Shown here: positions 48,873 through 58,573 of the stretch, in pieces | How the letters are laid out: the number at the start of each line of letters is the position of its first letter | How positions within the stretch are numbered: position 1 is the stretch's first letter | DNA from: Natrialbaceae archaeon | Lineage (GTDB): Archaea; Halobacteriota; Halobacteria; Halobacteriales; Natrialbaceae | NCBI GenBank assembly: GCA_003559215.1 | Contig: PWMF01000034.1 | Coordinates: forward strand, 1 to 64,000 | DNA length: 64,000 bases | Direction: 5' to 3' | Made by a program: the position numbers and the translations under genes | Notes under the pieces: generated by a model | What the model saw: the letters and a program-made list of their open reading frames with translations, nothing else | The model's database searches: none | Told to the model about the DNA's origin: nothing

Positions 48873-50294
48873 TCACAGCGAGAGATCCGTGTCGCCGACG
48901 GTTCCCTCGTCGAGGACGTCCTTGCTGTTGTCGACCTGCCCGACGTCGTCGTAGGCGACGGGACCGGGAACTTGCTCGGCGTCCGGCCCCGGCTCGTTGC
49001 CGAGGTAGAGGACGTTCGGTTCGGTGTTGTACTCCTGAAGGAGCCGGAACGTCGAGTCGGGCTCGCCGTACTCGCCCCGCAGGAGCCGCTCGGCCTCCTC
49101 CTCGGTCAGCCCGTCCTCGTCGTCCTCGTCGGCGGGCTCCTCCTCGCCCTCGAGGACGGCGATGGCGTCCTGTAGCTCCTCGTCGTCCGGATCGTGTTCG
49201 ATGGCGCGAGCGAGCGGAACGTTGTCGACGTACTGCTGGGGGTCGCTCTCGGGATCGTTCATATCGCCGAACTGGATCGCCCCCGGCGGGCAGGCGTCCT
49301 CGCAGGCCGTCGTGCCGACCATCTCGTCGCCCATGTTGCCGTCCTGACGGGCCGGGTCGAAGATGCACTTCTCCATGACACCGCGGGGACCCCGACCGCT
49401 GACCCAGCGGTCGCGCTGATCGTACATCATGTCCTCCCCGAGCTCCTCGGAGGGGGCGTCGACCTCTGGCTCGCCCCACTGGAAGTAGTTGACGCCGTAG
49501 GGACAGGCGACCTGACAGTACCGACAGCCGATACAGACGTCGTAGTCGGTCAGCACGAGCCCACCCTCGTCGCGGGTGTGACGAGCCGTCGTCGGGCACA
49601 CCTTCTCGCAGGGGGCATCCGTGCAGTGCTGACAGGGACGGATCAGGTAGTTGAAATCTCTCGTTCCCTCGAAGTCGTCGGCGTCGGGCGACTCGACGGT
49701 GCCGTCGCCGTAGGCGATGATGTACATCCAGTTCGCGCCCTCGTCCCAGTTGTGCTCCTGGTTGCACGCGACGACACACGAGAGACAGCCGTCGCAGGTT
49801 TCGAGGTCGAGGGCCATCCCCCACTGGACGCCGTCACCGTCGCCCTCGTCCTCGCCTTCCTCCTGGGCCGTGACGATATCGGGTTCCGACCCGTCCCCGT
49901 TCTCGGCCGTCCCCCAGGCGCCCAGGCCGACCGCGGCCGCCCCGGCGCCCATCTTTTTCATCGTGTCGCGACGGGACTCCTCACCGTCGCCACTGAAGCG
50001 CTCGAGCATCCCCGAGAGCGTCCCTTTCGCCTCCTCTTTGGCGTTCTCGTAGGCCTCCTTCGTCGGCCGCTCGTCCTCGCCGAACTCCTCGAGGACGTCC
50101 TCGTGGTAGCGCTCGTGGAACTTCGCCTCCGAGAGTTCGCCCTTCGTGACCCGCATCGCGTCCTCGGCCATCGCCATCCCGAGGTCCGCGTCGTACTCGG
50201 TCTCCTCGAGCATGGCCCGGAAATCCTCTTCGGCGGCGTCGCCGAGGGGATGGAACGGGTCGTCCCCGAGGCCCCCCTCCTCGTCGGAACTCAT
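48873..50294 (-). CDS. 4Fe-4S ferredoxin-type electron transfer subunit (DmsB/NrfC/PsrB-like)
   Basis: CDGCLSCVVAC, CQHCTDAPCEKVCP, CIGCRYCQVACPYGV, CEDACPPGAIQFG; internal RRDTMKKMGAGAAAVGLGA. Confidence 0.88.
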   Translation of the reverse strand: MSSDEEGGLGDDPFHPLGDAAEEDFRAMLEETEYDADLGMAMAEDAMRVTKGELSEAKFHERYHEDVLEEFGEDERPTKEAYENAKEEAKGTLSGMLERFSGDGEESRRDTMKKMGAGAAAVGLGAWGTAENGDGSEPDIVTAQEEGEDEGDGDGVQWGMALDLETCDGCLSCVVACNQEHNWDEGANWMYIIAYGDGTVESPDADDFEGTRDFNYLIRPCQHCTDAPCEKVCPTTARHTRDEGGLVLTDYDVCIGCRYCQVACPYGVNYFQWGEPEVDAPSEELGEDMMYDQRDRWVSGRGPRGVMEKCIFDPARQDGNMGDEMVGTTACEDACPPGAIQFGDMNDPESDPQQYVDNVPLARAIEHDPDDEELQDAIAVLEGEEEPADEDDEDGLTEEEAERLLRGEYGEPDSTFRLLQEYNTEPNVLYLGNEPGPDAEQVPGPVAYDDVGQVDNSKDVLDEGTVGDTDLSL

Positions 50295-50706
50295 CGCGTC
50301 CGCTCACCTCGTCTCGCCGTCGGGAAGTCATTGATATCTGACATTGGGTCCGTTCGGGACTCCCTCCCATAGCTGCGCAGATAAAGCGGTTCCCTGCGAG
50401 GGATGGGAACTCATAACGAGGCCGGAGAGCAGCACGGATGCCGAACGGTCGGTGGGAGGCTCGAGTAGGACGTTCAACGGACTTCGGCATGAGCGAAATA
50501 GCACTGGGGATGATTGGAGTACGACGCACTACACGGAGATGCGAGAGCGGCACAGTCCATCTATTCAGAATCAGCCGTGACACTCGCGGTACGTATAGGG
50601 CAAAGACATACTGGGTCGGTGCCGAACACGAAACTCGAATCTGATCGTGACTCGGTTGTATACCCCCGAAGTGGATATTTACGCTCGGGGCACCACAGAT
50701 TGGATG

Positions 50707-51375
50707 ATGGCTACAGAGGCTTCCTTTACGGTACCATCCGACGAGTTCCCGTTGGGAACGGTGTTCGAGCAACTGCCGGATGTGTCGGTCGAACTGGAGC
50801 GGATTGTCCCTGCCCGAGACGTGGTAATCCCCTACTTCTGGGTGCGGGGAACCGAGATTGACGATATCGAAGGGGCGTTCTCAGAGCATCCGGGCGTGAC
50901 GGAAATCCAGTTCATCGACTCCGTCGAGGACGAGCATCTGTTGCGCGTCGAGTGGGCAGTCGATTACGACGACGTGTTAACCACGCTGACGGAGACAGAG
51001 GTCGCGCTCATTGAAGCCGTCGGGACGAACACGCAGTGGACGTTCGATATTCGTGGTAACACTCGCAGCAATATTGCTGAGTTTCAATCCCGGTGTCGGG
51101 AGGTGGGAATCCCGATCACGCTCACGGAGCTGCAATCGCTCACGCCGATTGAGACGGCTACCGAGGCGGCACTGACCGACACCCAAGAGGAAGCGCTGGT
51201 GCTCGCCTACAGGCGCGGCTACTTCGAATCCCCGCGTGAGGCAACGATGGAAGAAATCGGCGACGAACTCGGTATCACACAACAGGCCGTCGCCTCCAGA
51301 CTCCGGCGCGGAATCAAACACATCCTCGGAAGTACGCTATCCGACGTATCGGCCCCCTCTCGACAGGAAGCCTAA
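50707..51375 (+). CDS. HTH-10 (Bat-like) transcriptional regulator
   Basis: C-terminal LTDTQEEALVLAYRRGYFESPREATMEEIGDELGITQQAVASRLRRGIKHIL. Confidence 0.92.
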   Translation: MATEASFTVPSDEFPLGTVFEQLPDVSVELERIVPARDVVIPYFWVRGTEIDDIEGAFSEHPGVTEIQFIDSVEDEHLLRVEWAVDYDDVLTTLTETEVALIEAVGTNTQWTFDIRGNTRSNIAEFQSRCREVGIPITLTELQSLTPIETATEAALTDTQEEALVLAYRRGYFESPREATMEEIGDELGITQQAVASRLRRGIKHILGSTLSDVSAPSRQEA

Positions 51376-51432
51376 AAACATATTGGATAGCCAAAAACAG
51401 AGGTAAACAGTATCGGCTATCTATGCCGATGT

Positions 51433-51789
51433 ATGGTTGGGCCGTTCACATTCGATACCGTACTAGATCTCTGTCGAGACCAGCACCGTCGAATTATTCT
51501 TGCGGTACTCACAGAAGAACCTCGTTCGTTAACGGTGAACGATCTTTTGGAGGCAATACTGAAGTATAATCATCAAAGCTCAGTTACAGAAGTTTCTGAA
51601 GAGGTGCTAACGGACATTCGAGTCTCACTACACCACACGCACATTCCGAAGCTAGAATCGGCAGGCGTCATCGACTACGATTCGGAACGGCAACTCGTGG
51701 AGCCAACGGAACAGCTCGACCAGCTACAGCCCCATCTATCTGCAATCCTTGGTACCGATCCGAATCTCGACGAACCAATTGAGTTGTGA
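51433..51789 (+). CDS. DUF7344-like winged-helix protein
   Basis: FDTVLDLCRDQHRRIILAVLTEEPRSLTVNDLLEAI...SLHHTHIPKLESAGVIDYDSERQLVEPT. Confidence 0.8.
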   Translation: MVGPFTFDTVLDLCRDQHRRIILAVLTEEPRSLTVNDLLEAILKYNHQSSVTEVSEEVLTDIRVSLHHTHIPKLESAGVIDYDSERQLVEPTEQLDQLQPHLSAILGTDPNLDEPIEL

Positions 51790-51929
51790 GTTCGGGCAGG
51801 ACACCCTCTATTTGCGATATGGGGCTTGGAATGCGTCCGTACTGTCTTGGTGGAGATACGGTCAACAAGCCTACCTGCGTACCGAATCGATCCGTTCAGG
51901 CCCACCCTCAAGAACTGGTGAGCAGACGC

Positions 51930-52080
51930 ACCGTGAGGGAGATTTGAACCACGCGAAAACGGTCATCCTCGCTTCGCTCGGATGCTGCGTCCTCTCTCGT
52001 TCAAACGTCCCTGTATCGTTTTGCAGCAACAAGTAGTTCGCGCCGCTACGCGTCGCTCACTGGGTTGTTGCTCCAAAAGC
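51930..52080 (-). repeat. tRNA-Ser 3'-end-derived repeat unit 1 (distal)
   Basis: ccgtgagggagatttgaacc 51931-51950 (19/20 to unit 2); core catcctcgcttcgctcggatg; hairpin ttttgcagcaacaa 52019-52032 / ttgttgctccaaaa 52065-52078 (13/14). Confidence 0.88.
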
Positions 52081-52212
52081 GCCGAGAGGGAGATTTGAAC
52101 CACGGTCGTTCCGCTCGCTGCGCTCGCTTCTCTCCCTGGTTCAAACTCCCCGATATCGTTTTCAGCAGCACGGACGGCTCGCTACGCTCGTCGTTTTGTG
52201 CTGCTGAAAAGC
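52081..52212 (-). repeat. tRNA-Ser 3'-end-derived repeat unit 2 (proximal)
   Basis: aaaagcgccgagagggagatttgaac 52075-52100 equals 52207-52232 (26/26, period 132); inverted T-arm 52088-52102 / 52137-52150; hairpin 52159-52171 / 52198-52210 (13/13). Confidence 0.9.
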
Positions 52213-52296
52213 GCCGAGAGGGAGATTTGAACTCCCGAGTCCGTGAGGACAGCAGATTTCGAATCTGCCGCCTTGGCCGGGCTAGGCTATCTCGGC
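52213..52296 (-). tRNA. tRNA-Ser (anticodon CGA)
   Basis: Reverse complement gccgagatagcctagcccggccaaggcggcagattcgaaatctgctgtcctcacggactcgggagttcaaatctccctctcggc; acceptor gccgaga/tctcggc, class II variable arm. Confidence 0.95.
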
Positions 52297-52421
52297 TCAC
52301 CCCTATCTACTGCGGTAACGTTTTTATCCGTTTCGAATCGTCGCGCCGTCTGGGAACCGCTGGCGTACGAACGTGACAGTCGGGCGAAAGACGTTTTACG
52401 CGAGCCTTCGAGGTCGACGCC

Positions 52422-53372
52422 ATGGACGTCACCCAGGCCAGCCGCGAGTGTTCGACAGTCCTCGAGGAGATCGGCGACGCCGTCGTCTGCGACCGCGCCT
52501 TCCTCGAGGAGATCCTCGTCGGCGTCGTCGGACGGGGCCACGTCCTCCTCGAGGACGTCCCTGGAACGGGGAAAACGCTGACGGCTCGCAGCGTCGCCAC
52601 CGCGCTCGGGCTCTCTTTCTCCCGGATCCAGTTCACGCCCGATCTGTTGCCGACCGACGTCACGGGCACGCACGTCTTCGACGAGCGCGATCGGAGCTTC
52701 GAATTCAACGAGGGGCCGCTGTTTGCCAACATCGTGCTCGCCGACGAGATCAACCGCGCGCCGCCGAAAACACAGGCGGCGCTGCTCGAGGCAATGGAGG
52801 AGGGCCAGGTCACCGTCGACGGCGAGACCCGCGCGCTCCCCGATCCGTTCTTCGTCATCGCAACGCAGAATCCCGTCGAGCAGGAGGGAACGTTCCCGCT
52901 TCCCGAGGCGCAGGTCGATCGCTTTCTCGTCAAGACGTCGATGGGGTACCCCGACGCCGAGGGCGAAGTCGAGCTGCTGCGACGGCGCGCGAGCCGCGAG
53001 GAGGGAAGTCCGACCGTCTCGACGGTGCTCGAGCCCGAAGAGATCGACGCGCTCCGACGAGTTCCGGAGACGGTTCGGGTCGAGGAAGATCTGCTCGAGT
53101 ACGTCGCCGCGCTCACCCGCGAGACGCGGACCGACGGCCGCGTCGAGGTCGGCGTCTCACCGCGGGGCACTCAGCGACTGTTCGAGGCCGCCCGCGCGTA
53201 CGCGGCGCTGGTCGGTCGGGAGTACGTCACTCCCGACGACATCAAGCGGGTCGCGAAGCCCGTCCTCGCCCACCGGCTCGTGTTGACACCCGACGCGACG
53301 GTCAACCGGGTCGAGAAGGCAGCGGTCGTCGAGAACGTCCTCGAGAGTGTTCCGGTACCGACCGTCGAGTAA
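52422..53372 (+). CDS. MoxR-family AAA+ ATPase
   Basis: GRGHVLLEDVPGTGKTLTARSVATALGLSFSRIQFTPDLLPTDVTG; NPVEQEGTFPLPEAQVDRFL. Confidence 0.95.
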   Translation: MDVTQASRECSTVLEEIGDAVVCDRAFLEEILVGVVGRGHVLLEDVPGTGKTLTARSVATALGLSFSRIQFTPDLLPTDVTGTHVFDERDRSFEFNEGPLFANIVLADEINRAPPKTQAALLEAMEEGQVTVDGETRALPDPFFVIATQNPVEQEGTFPLPEAQVDRFLVKTSMGYPDAEGEVELLRRRASREEGSPTVSTVLEPEEIDALRRVPETVRVEEDLLEYVAALTRETRTDGRVEVGVSPRGTQRLFEAARAYAALVGREYVTPDDIKRVAKPVLAHRLVLTPDATVNRVEKAAVVENVLESVPVPTVE

Positions 53373-53404
53373 CGATAATCGAGGCCGCCCTCCAGCGGTT
53401 CGCG

Positions 53405-53542
53405 ATGGTCCTCGCGCTCGTCGGCGGTCTCGGTGCCGTTCTCCTGCTCTTGGCGCTGCCGGTCGGCGTCGCCGGAGTCTCCCTCGAGCTGTACCAGTTC
53501 CATCGCCTCGACCGAAACGAGCCGCCGGTTCGAGCGGAGTAG
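53405..53542 (+). CDS. Small membrane protein following MoxR
   Basis: MVLALVGGLGAVLLLLALPVGVAGVSLELYQFHRLDRNEPPVRAE; 45 aa. Confidence 0.5.
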   Translation: MVLALVGGLGAVLLLLALPVGVAGVSLELYQFHRLDRNEPPVRAE

Positions 53543-53549
53543 CCGAGCG

Positions 53550-56240
53550 TTACCCGGTGTTCTTCATTCCGGCCGCGATCCCCTTCACGGTCAGCCGGAG
53601 GGTTCGCTCCTCGATGTCAGTACGATGGGTGCGATCGAGCAGGTAGACCTGCAGCAGGTTCAATGGGTCAACGTAGGGGTTGCGTCGCTCGAGGTTCTCG
53701 CCGAGCCAGTCGCGGGTGTGGAGTTCCTCGCGCTGGCCGATCGTCGTCACCAGCTCGGCCGCACGCTCGTACTCCTCGCTCAGTCGTGGGAAGAACCGCC
53801 CGCGGAGGTCGGCGTCGGCCATCCCGGCGTAGGTCTCGGCGATCTCGAGCTCGGTTCGGGACAGCGAGAGCGCGGCGTTGTCCAGCGTCGATCGGAAGAA
53901 GGCCCACTCGTCGTACATCTCCTGGAGGGTCTCCTCGGAGCCGCCGTCCTCGAGGTAGGCGTCGATCCCGCTCGCGAGGGCGTACCAGCCCGGCAGGATG
54001 CACCGCGACTGGGTCCACGAGAACACCCACGGGATCGCCCGCAGGTCCTCGACCGTGCGCTCGCCCGACCGCGAAGCTGGCCGGGAGCCGAGGTCGAGAT
54101 CCTCGATGACGGTGATCGGCGTCGCCTGCTCGAAGTACCGGACGAACCCCTCGCTCTCGAGGAGGTCGCGGTACTCCTGACGGGCGGCGTCGGCCATCGT
54201 CTCCATCGCCTCGATCCACTCCTCGTCGACCTTCTCCTCGGGCTGTTGCTCGGCGTAGAGGCGGGCTCGGAGCTGGGCGTTCAGCATCTGCTCGATGTTG
54301 CGCTCGGCGATCCTGGGATTGCCGTACTTCTCGGCGATCGCCTCGCCGTGTTCGGTGAACTTCACCTGGCCCGTCACCGTCGAGTTCGGCAGCGCGAGCA
54401 ACGCCTCGTTCATCGGCCCGCCGCCTCGCGAGATCGAGCCGCCGCGGCCGTGGAACAGCCGCATCGTCACGTCGTGGTCGTCACAGATCTCGCCCAGGCG
54501 GCGCTGGTTCTTGTACAGCGACCAGTTCGCGGCGAGGAAGCCGTTCTCCTTGTTCGAGTCGGAGTACCCCAGCATGATCTCCTGGGTCCGCCCGCGGGCA
54601 TCGAGAGCCTGGACGTAGGCCTCGTTCTCGAACAGCGTGCCCATGATCCGGCGGGCGCCCGAGAGGGCGTACTCGGTCTCGAGCAGCGGGACGATGTCGA
54701 GCCCGCAGTGTTCGGGCAGGGAGACGACGCCGGCCTGGTCGGCGAGGAAGAGTACCTCGAGGACGTGGCTCGGCTCCTCGGTCATCGAGATCGCGTAGGT
54801 GTCGATCGCGTGGACGCCGTACTCGGTCTGCCAGTCGCCGAGCTCGTCGAACAGCGTCAGCACCCGCTCGGAGTCCTCGGAGAGCCCCTCGGTATCGGTG
54901 AGGTCGATCACGGGATCGTCCTGGAGGACGGCGTCGGTCAGCAACTCGACGCGCTCGTCCTCGTCGAGCCCGTGGTAATCGATCCCCTCGCGCTCCAGCG
55001 CCGCGGCGATGGCGTCGGTATGTTTCTGCTGGTGGTCACGCAGGTCCATGCTGGCGAGCGAGAAGCCGAACGTGGCGACCCGCCGCCGGATCGGATCGAC
55101 GTGGGCGTCGACGACACTCTCGGCGCCGTTGTTCCGCAGGCTCTTGGCGACGACCTCGAGGTCCTCGAGGAGTTCGTCGACCTCCTCGTAGCCGCCCGGA
55201 CGAACGTCGCCGACCCGCGCCAGCCGCTCGCGCATGAGCTTGAGCTTCTGGCGGTAGGGTTCGCCGGGGTACCGGTCCTGAGCGGTGCGGGCGCTGCCGG
55301 GCAGCAGCTCCCGGTCGTCCTCGAGGCTGGCCTCGAACTCCGAGCCGACGTCGATTCGGCTGCCGTCCTGGCTCAGCACGCCCGAGAGCCGCTTAAGCTG
55401 GGTACGGTACTGCTCGAGGACGACCTCCCGCTGGCGATCGAGCGTGTTGGCGGTCACCTCCGGAGTCACGTAGGGGTTACCGTCGCGGTCGCTGCCGGCC
55501 CACGAGCGGAACTCGAACAGCTTGGGAATGTCGAGACTGTGGCCGACCGCCTCGTCGATGGCGTCGTCGAGTTCGTCGTACACCTCGCCGACGACGTCGA
55601 ACAGCGTGTTCTCTAAGTACCACTGGACGTTGCGGGCCTCGTCGGCGACTTCGGGCTGGCGCTTTCGCACCTGTGGAGTCTGCCAAAGGCTCGTTACCTC
55701 CGCGTCGATGTCCCGCCAGACCTGGTCGCGCTCCTTGTCGGTCAGCAGCCGCTCGTCGAGCGTCTCGAGGTGGGTCGCGATCGCCCGCAGCTTCGATTTG
55801 ACCGTCTTGCGCCGGGCCTCGGTCGGGTGGGCGGTGAACGTCGGCTCGATCAGTACGTCGTCGAGGACCTGCTGGACCGTCTCGACGTCGGTTTCGGCGA
55901 GCTCGGCCGCAGCCGTCTCGAGGCTGTCCTCGAGGGTCTCTTCCTGGGAACCTGTTCGGATCGAGCGCACGCGCTCGCGCTCTTCGGCGAGGTTGATCAG
56001 CTCGAAGTACGTGGTGAACGCCCTGGCGACGACCCGCTGCTGGTGGGGCGAGAGGTTGTTAAGCTCGGTCGCGAGCGAGTCCCGCGACTCGAGGTCGCCT
56101 GCCCGGTAGTCGATCGCGGTCGTCCGACAGGACTCGACCGTCTCGAACGCCCGTCGCGAGGTCTGGTCCTCGAGCACGTCTCCTAGAAGCGTCCCGAGTT
56201 CGCGAACGTCCTGGCGCACAGTCCTGTTATGCAGTGTCAT
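53550..56240 (-). CDS. ppc: Phosphoenolpyruvate carboxylase
   Basis: FTAHPTEARR, LGYSDSNKENGFLAANW, FHGRGGSISRGGGP. Confidence 0.96.
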   Translation of the reverse strand: MTLHNRTVRQDVRELGTLLGDVLEDQTSRRAFETVESCRTTAIDYRAGDLESRDSLATELNNLSPHQQRVVARAFTTYFELINLAEERERVRSIRTGSQEETLEDSLETAAAELAETDVETVQQVLDDVLIEPTFTAHPTEARRKTVKSKLRAIATHLETLDERLLTDKERDQVWRDIDAEVTSLWQTPQVRKRQPEVADEARNVQWYLENTLFDVVGEVYDELDDAIDEAVGHSLDIPKLFEFRSWAGSDRDGNPYVTPEVTANTLDRQREVVLEQYRTQLKRLSGVLSQDGSRIDVGSEFEASLEDDRELLPGSARTAQDRYPGEPYRQKLKLMRERLARVGDVRPGGYEEVDELLEDLEVVAKSLRNNGAESVVDAHVDPIRRRVATFGFSLASMDLRDHQQKHTDAIAAALEREGIDYHGLDEDERVELLTDAVLQDDPVIDLTDTEGLSEDSERVLTLFDELGDWQTEYGVHAIDTYAISMTEEPSHVLEVLFLADQAGVVSLPEHCGLDIVPLLETEYALSGARRIMGTLFENEAYVQALDARGRTQEIMLGYSDSNKENGFLAANWSLYKNQRRLGEICDDHDVTMRLFHGRGGSISRGGGPMNEALLALPNSTVTGQVKFTEHGEAIAEKYGNPRIAERNIEQMLNAQLRARLYAEQQPEEKVDEEWIEAMETMADAARQEYRDLLESEGFVRYFEQATPITVIEDLDLGSRPASRSGERTVEDLRAIPWVFSWTQSRCILPGWYALASGIDAYLEDGGSEETLQEMYDEWAFFRSTLDNAALSLSRTELEIAETYAGMADADLRGRFFPRLSEEYERAAELVTTIGQREELHTRDWLGENLERRNPYVDPLNLLQVYLLDRTHRTDIEERTLRLTVKGIAAGMKNTG

Positions 56241-56832
56241 TACAGGGTCGTACGGACTACGGGTTAAAAATCCCCATCCAGTCCCGAAACCTTGCCTCAC
56301 GCATCTTTTTCCCTGATAGTTATGCCGATCAGAACGGGTCGGACGGATCCTCGAGCGACGGATCGATCCGCCTCGAGCGCCGTCGCTTTGACGTCCACCG
56401 AAGGAGATCATCCCGATCGCGTCACTGGTATATATCCTGATCAGATACCGTAAGCATAGAATATCATAAGAGTAGACCGAAGATCCAGATACAGCAGTTC
56501 CGACCGATCTACACGTTTAGCTCCCTCTACTACCTCTCTTCTTTGTTCAGCGTAGTTTATGAGATGTGTTAATTCGTTACCGATCCCATAGGGAGAGGCG
56601 TTTATACTAGATAAAATGATCGTATCTTAGTGCGGTAGTTATACCACACAGCCGATTCGATCGCACGAGTTAATTACGAACGTACCTGCGTAATAACAGA
56701 ATTTTCATAGTAAAATAATTAGGCGGTAGACAGATTGTGGATCGGGTCGGACGACGCCAGGAACGACTCCTGTGAGCGGCGCGTGAGAGAGCCGCGTTCC
56801 GGTCGAGTCCTGTCGACCGGCGAGCCGTCCCT

Positions 56833-57807
56833 TCACTTCGCGTCGCGAACGGCTTCGTTCAGTTCCGGAACGACCTCGTGGAGGTCACCGATCACGGCCC
56901 AGTCGGCCTTCTGGACGATCGCCGCCTCGGGATCCGTGTTGATCGCGAGCAGCGTATCCGCGCCCTTGCAGCCGACCATATGCTGAACCGCGCCGCTGAT
57001 GCCGCAGGCGATGTAGACGTCCGGGCTGATCTTCGCGCCGGTCTGTCCGACCTGGTCGTCGTGGGGGCGCCACCCCTCGTTAACCGCGGCTCGAGAGGCC
57101 CCAACCGTTCCGCCCAGCAGCGCCGCCAGCTCCTCGAGCTGGTCGTAGTCCTCGGCGCTGCCCACGCCCCGGCCGCCGCTGACGACGACCCGGGCCTCGC
57201 CCAGCGGGATCCCCTCCTCGTCGCCCATCTCGACGCGATCTACCTGCACCGAGAACCGATCGTCCTCGAGTTCGGGCTCGAACGTCGAAACCGACGGTTC
57301 CGTCGGCGACGCGGCGGGTTCGATCGGGAACTCGTGTTCAGCAGCCGTCAGTAGTTTGTGCTCGCCCTCGAGGCGGGCGTGCTCGATCAGGCTGCCGCCC
57401 CAGCGGTTGCGCTGCAGTTCGTAAGCGCCGTCGTCGGCGACCTCGGCCGCGAGACAGTTCGTCGCCAGCGGCGCGTCGAGGGAGGCGCCGACGCGGGCCA
57501 GCACCTCGCGGCCGCGGTCGGTGCCCGGCGCCGTGATCGTCTCCGCCTCGCGCTCGGACGCGAGCTGGACGACGCTCTCGGCCCAGGCGTCGGGCGCGTA
57601 GCGCTCGAGGCGGTCGTGAGCGATGCGGTGGACCGCTTCGACGCCGTGATCGCCGAGGTCGTCGCCTAGCGCGTCGGCCCCGTCGCCGAAGGCGACGGCC
57701 TCGAGCGGCTGACCCTCTGCGGTCGCCAGCTCGCGGGCCATCGCGAGCGACTCGAGTGAGGTCTCCTCGGGCGCGCCGCCGTCGTGTTCGACGAGCGCGA
57801 GGATCAT
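56833..57807 (-). CDS. etfA: Electron transfer flavoprotein alpha subunit
   Basis: VYIACGISGAVQHMVGCKGADTLLAINTDPEAAI; VVSGGRGVGS. Confidence 0.94.
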   Translation of the reverse strand: MILALVEHDGGAPEETSLESLAMARELATAEGQPLEAVAFGDGADALGDDLGDHGVEAVHRIAHDRLERYAPDAWAESVVQLASEREAETITAPGTDRGREVLARVGASLDAPLATNCLAAEVADDGAYELQRNRWGGSLIEHARLEGEHKLLTAAEHEFPIEPAASPTEPSVSTFEPELEDDRFSVQVDRVEMGDEEGIPLGEARVVVSGGRGVGSAEDYDQLEELAALLGGTVGASRAAVNEGWRPHDDQVGQTGAKISPDVYIACGISGAVQHMVGCKGADTLLAINTDPEAAIVQKADWAVIGDLHEVVPELNEAVRDAK

Positions 57808-58571
57808 ACGACCTCCACCTCCTCGGCGAGAATCTCGACGATTTCGGGCACCGCATCCGGTCCCTCGCCCAGGATCTCCGCGGGCGAGTCGTCGGTCTCG
57901 GGCGCCTCCAGGCGGACCTTCTCGAGGCCGCCCGGCCTCGTCTCGGCCCGGGGCTCCATGCTCTCGATCTCCTGGCGCCGGGCCTGCATCTTGGCCCGCA
58001 TCGAGGCGTAGCGGGGCTCATTGAGCCCTTCCTTGACGGTGACGACGGCTGGCAGGTCGACCTCGTACACCTCTTCGCCGCCAGAGATCTCGCGTTTCGC
58101 GATCGCGGTACCGTCCTCGATTTCGAGGTCCTTGACCCCGGTGACACAGGGGTACCCCAGTTCGTTCGCGACGCGGACGCCAACCTGGTAGTTGGCCGCG
58201 TCGGCCGACTCGTTGCCGAACAGCAGCAGGTCGAACCCATCGTCGTCGAGCCGACCGATTCCGTCGGCGATCGCGTCCGCGGTCGCCCGCGGCGACCACT
58301 CCTCCTCGTCGGTCTCGAGCAGCGTCGCCTCGTCGGCCTGCATGGCCAGTCCCGTTCGGAGCTGCTCGTCCGCCTCGGGTGGGCCGAGGGTGAGGACGTG
58401 GGTCGAGCCGCCGTGGGTCTCGACCTGCGCGACCGCTTCCTCGATCGCACACTCCTCGTGGGGGCTCATCGTAAAGCCCAGCCCACTCGCGTCGATTCGC
58501 TGCTCGTCCTCGGTGAGGACGATCTTGGCGCCCGTGTTCGGGACGCGTTTGATACAGGCGAGTACGTTCAT
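57804..58571 (-). CDS. etfB: Electron transfer flavoprotein beta subunit
   Basis: MNVLACIKRVPNTGAKIVLTEDEQRID; ETF-beta signature; overlaps etfA by 4 nt. Confidence 0.94.
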   Translation of the reverse strand: MNVLACIKRVPNTGAKIVLTEDEQRIDASGLGFTMSPHEECAIEEAVAQVETHGGSTHVLTLGPPEADEQLRTGLAMQADEATLLETDEEEWSPRATADAIADGIGRLDDDGFDLLLFGNESADAANYQVGVRVANELGYPCVTGVKDLEIEDGTAIAKREISGGEEVYEVDLPAVVTVKEGLNEPRYASMRAKMQARRQEIESMEPRAETRPGGLEKVRLEAPETDDSPAEILGEGPDAVPEIVEILAEEVEVV

Positions 58572-58573
58572 CG

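Noticed and set aside
22973-52212. CRISPR array
   Set aside because: No regularly spaced identical short repeats with unique spacers and no cas genes; the repeats near tRNAs have variable, structured interiors.
51930-52232. The tRNA-Ser direct repeats as attL/attR of one ordinary phage or plasmid
   Set aside because: Intervals are only about 132-151 bp, contain no ORF, and repeat the same two-hairpin layout at another tRNA; no integrase is visible in the window.
53433-55616. 727-aa plus-strand ORF antisense to ppc
   Set aside because: Shadow frame of ppc, which has clear catalytic motifs.
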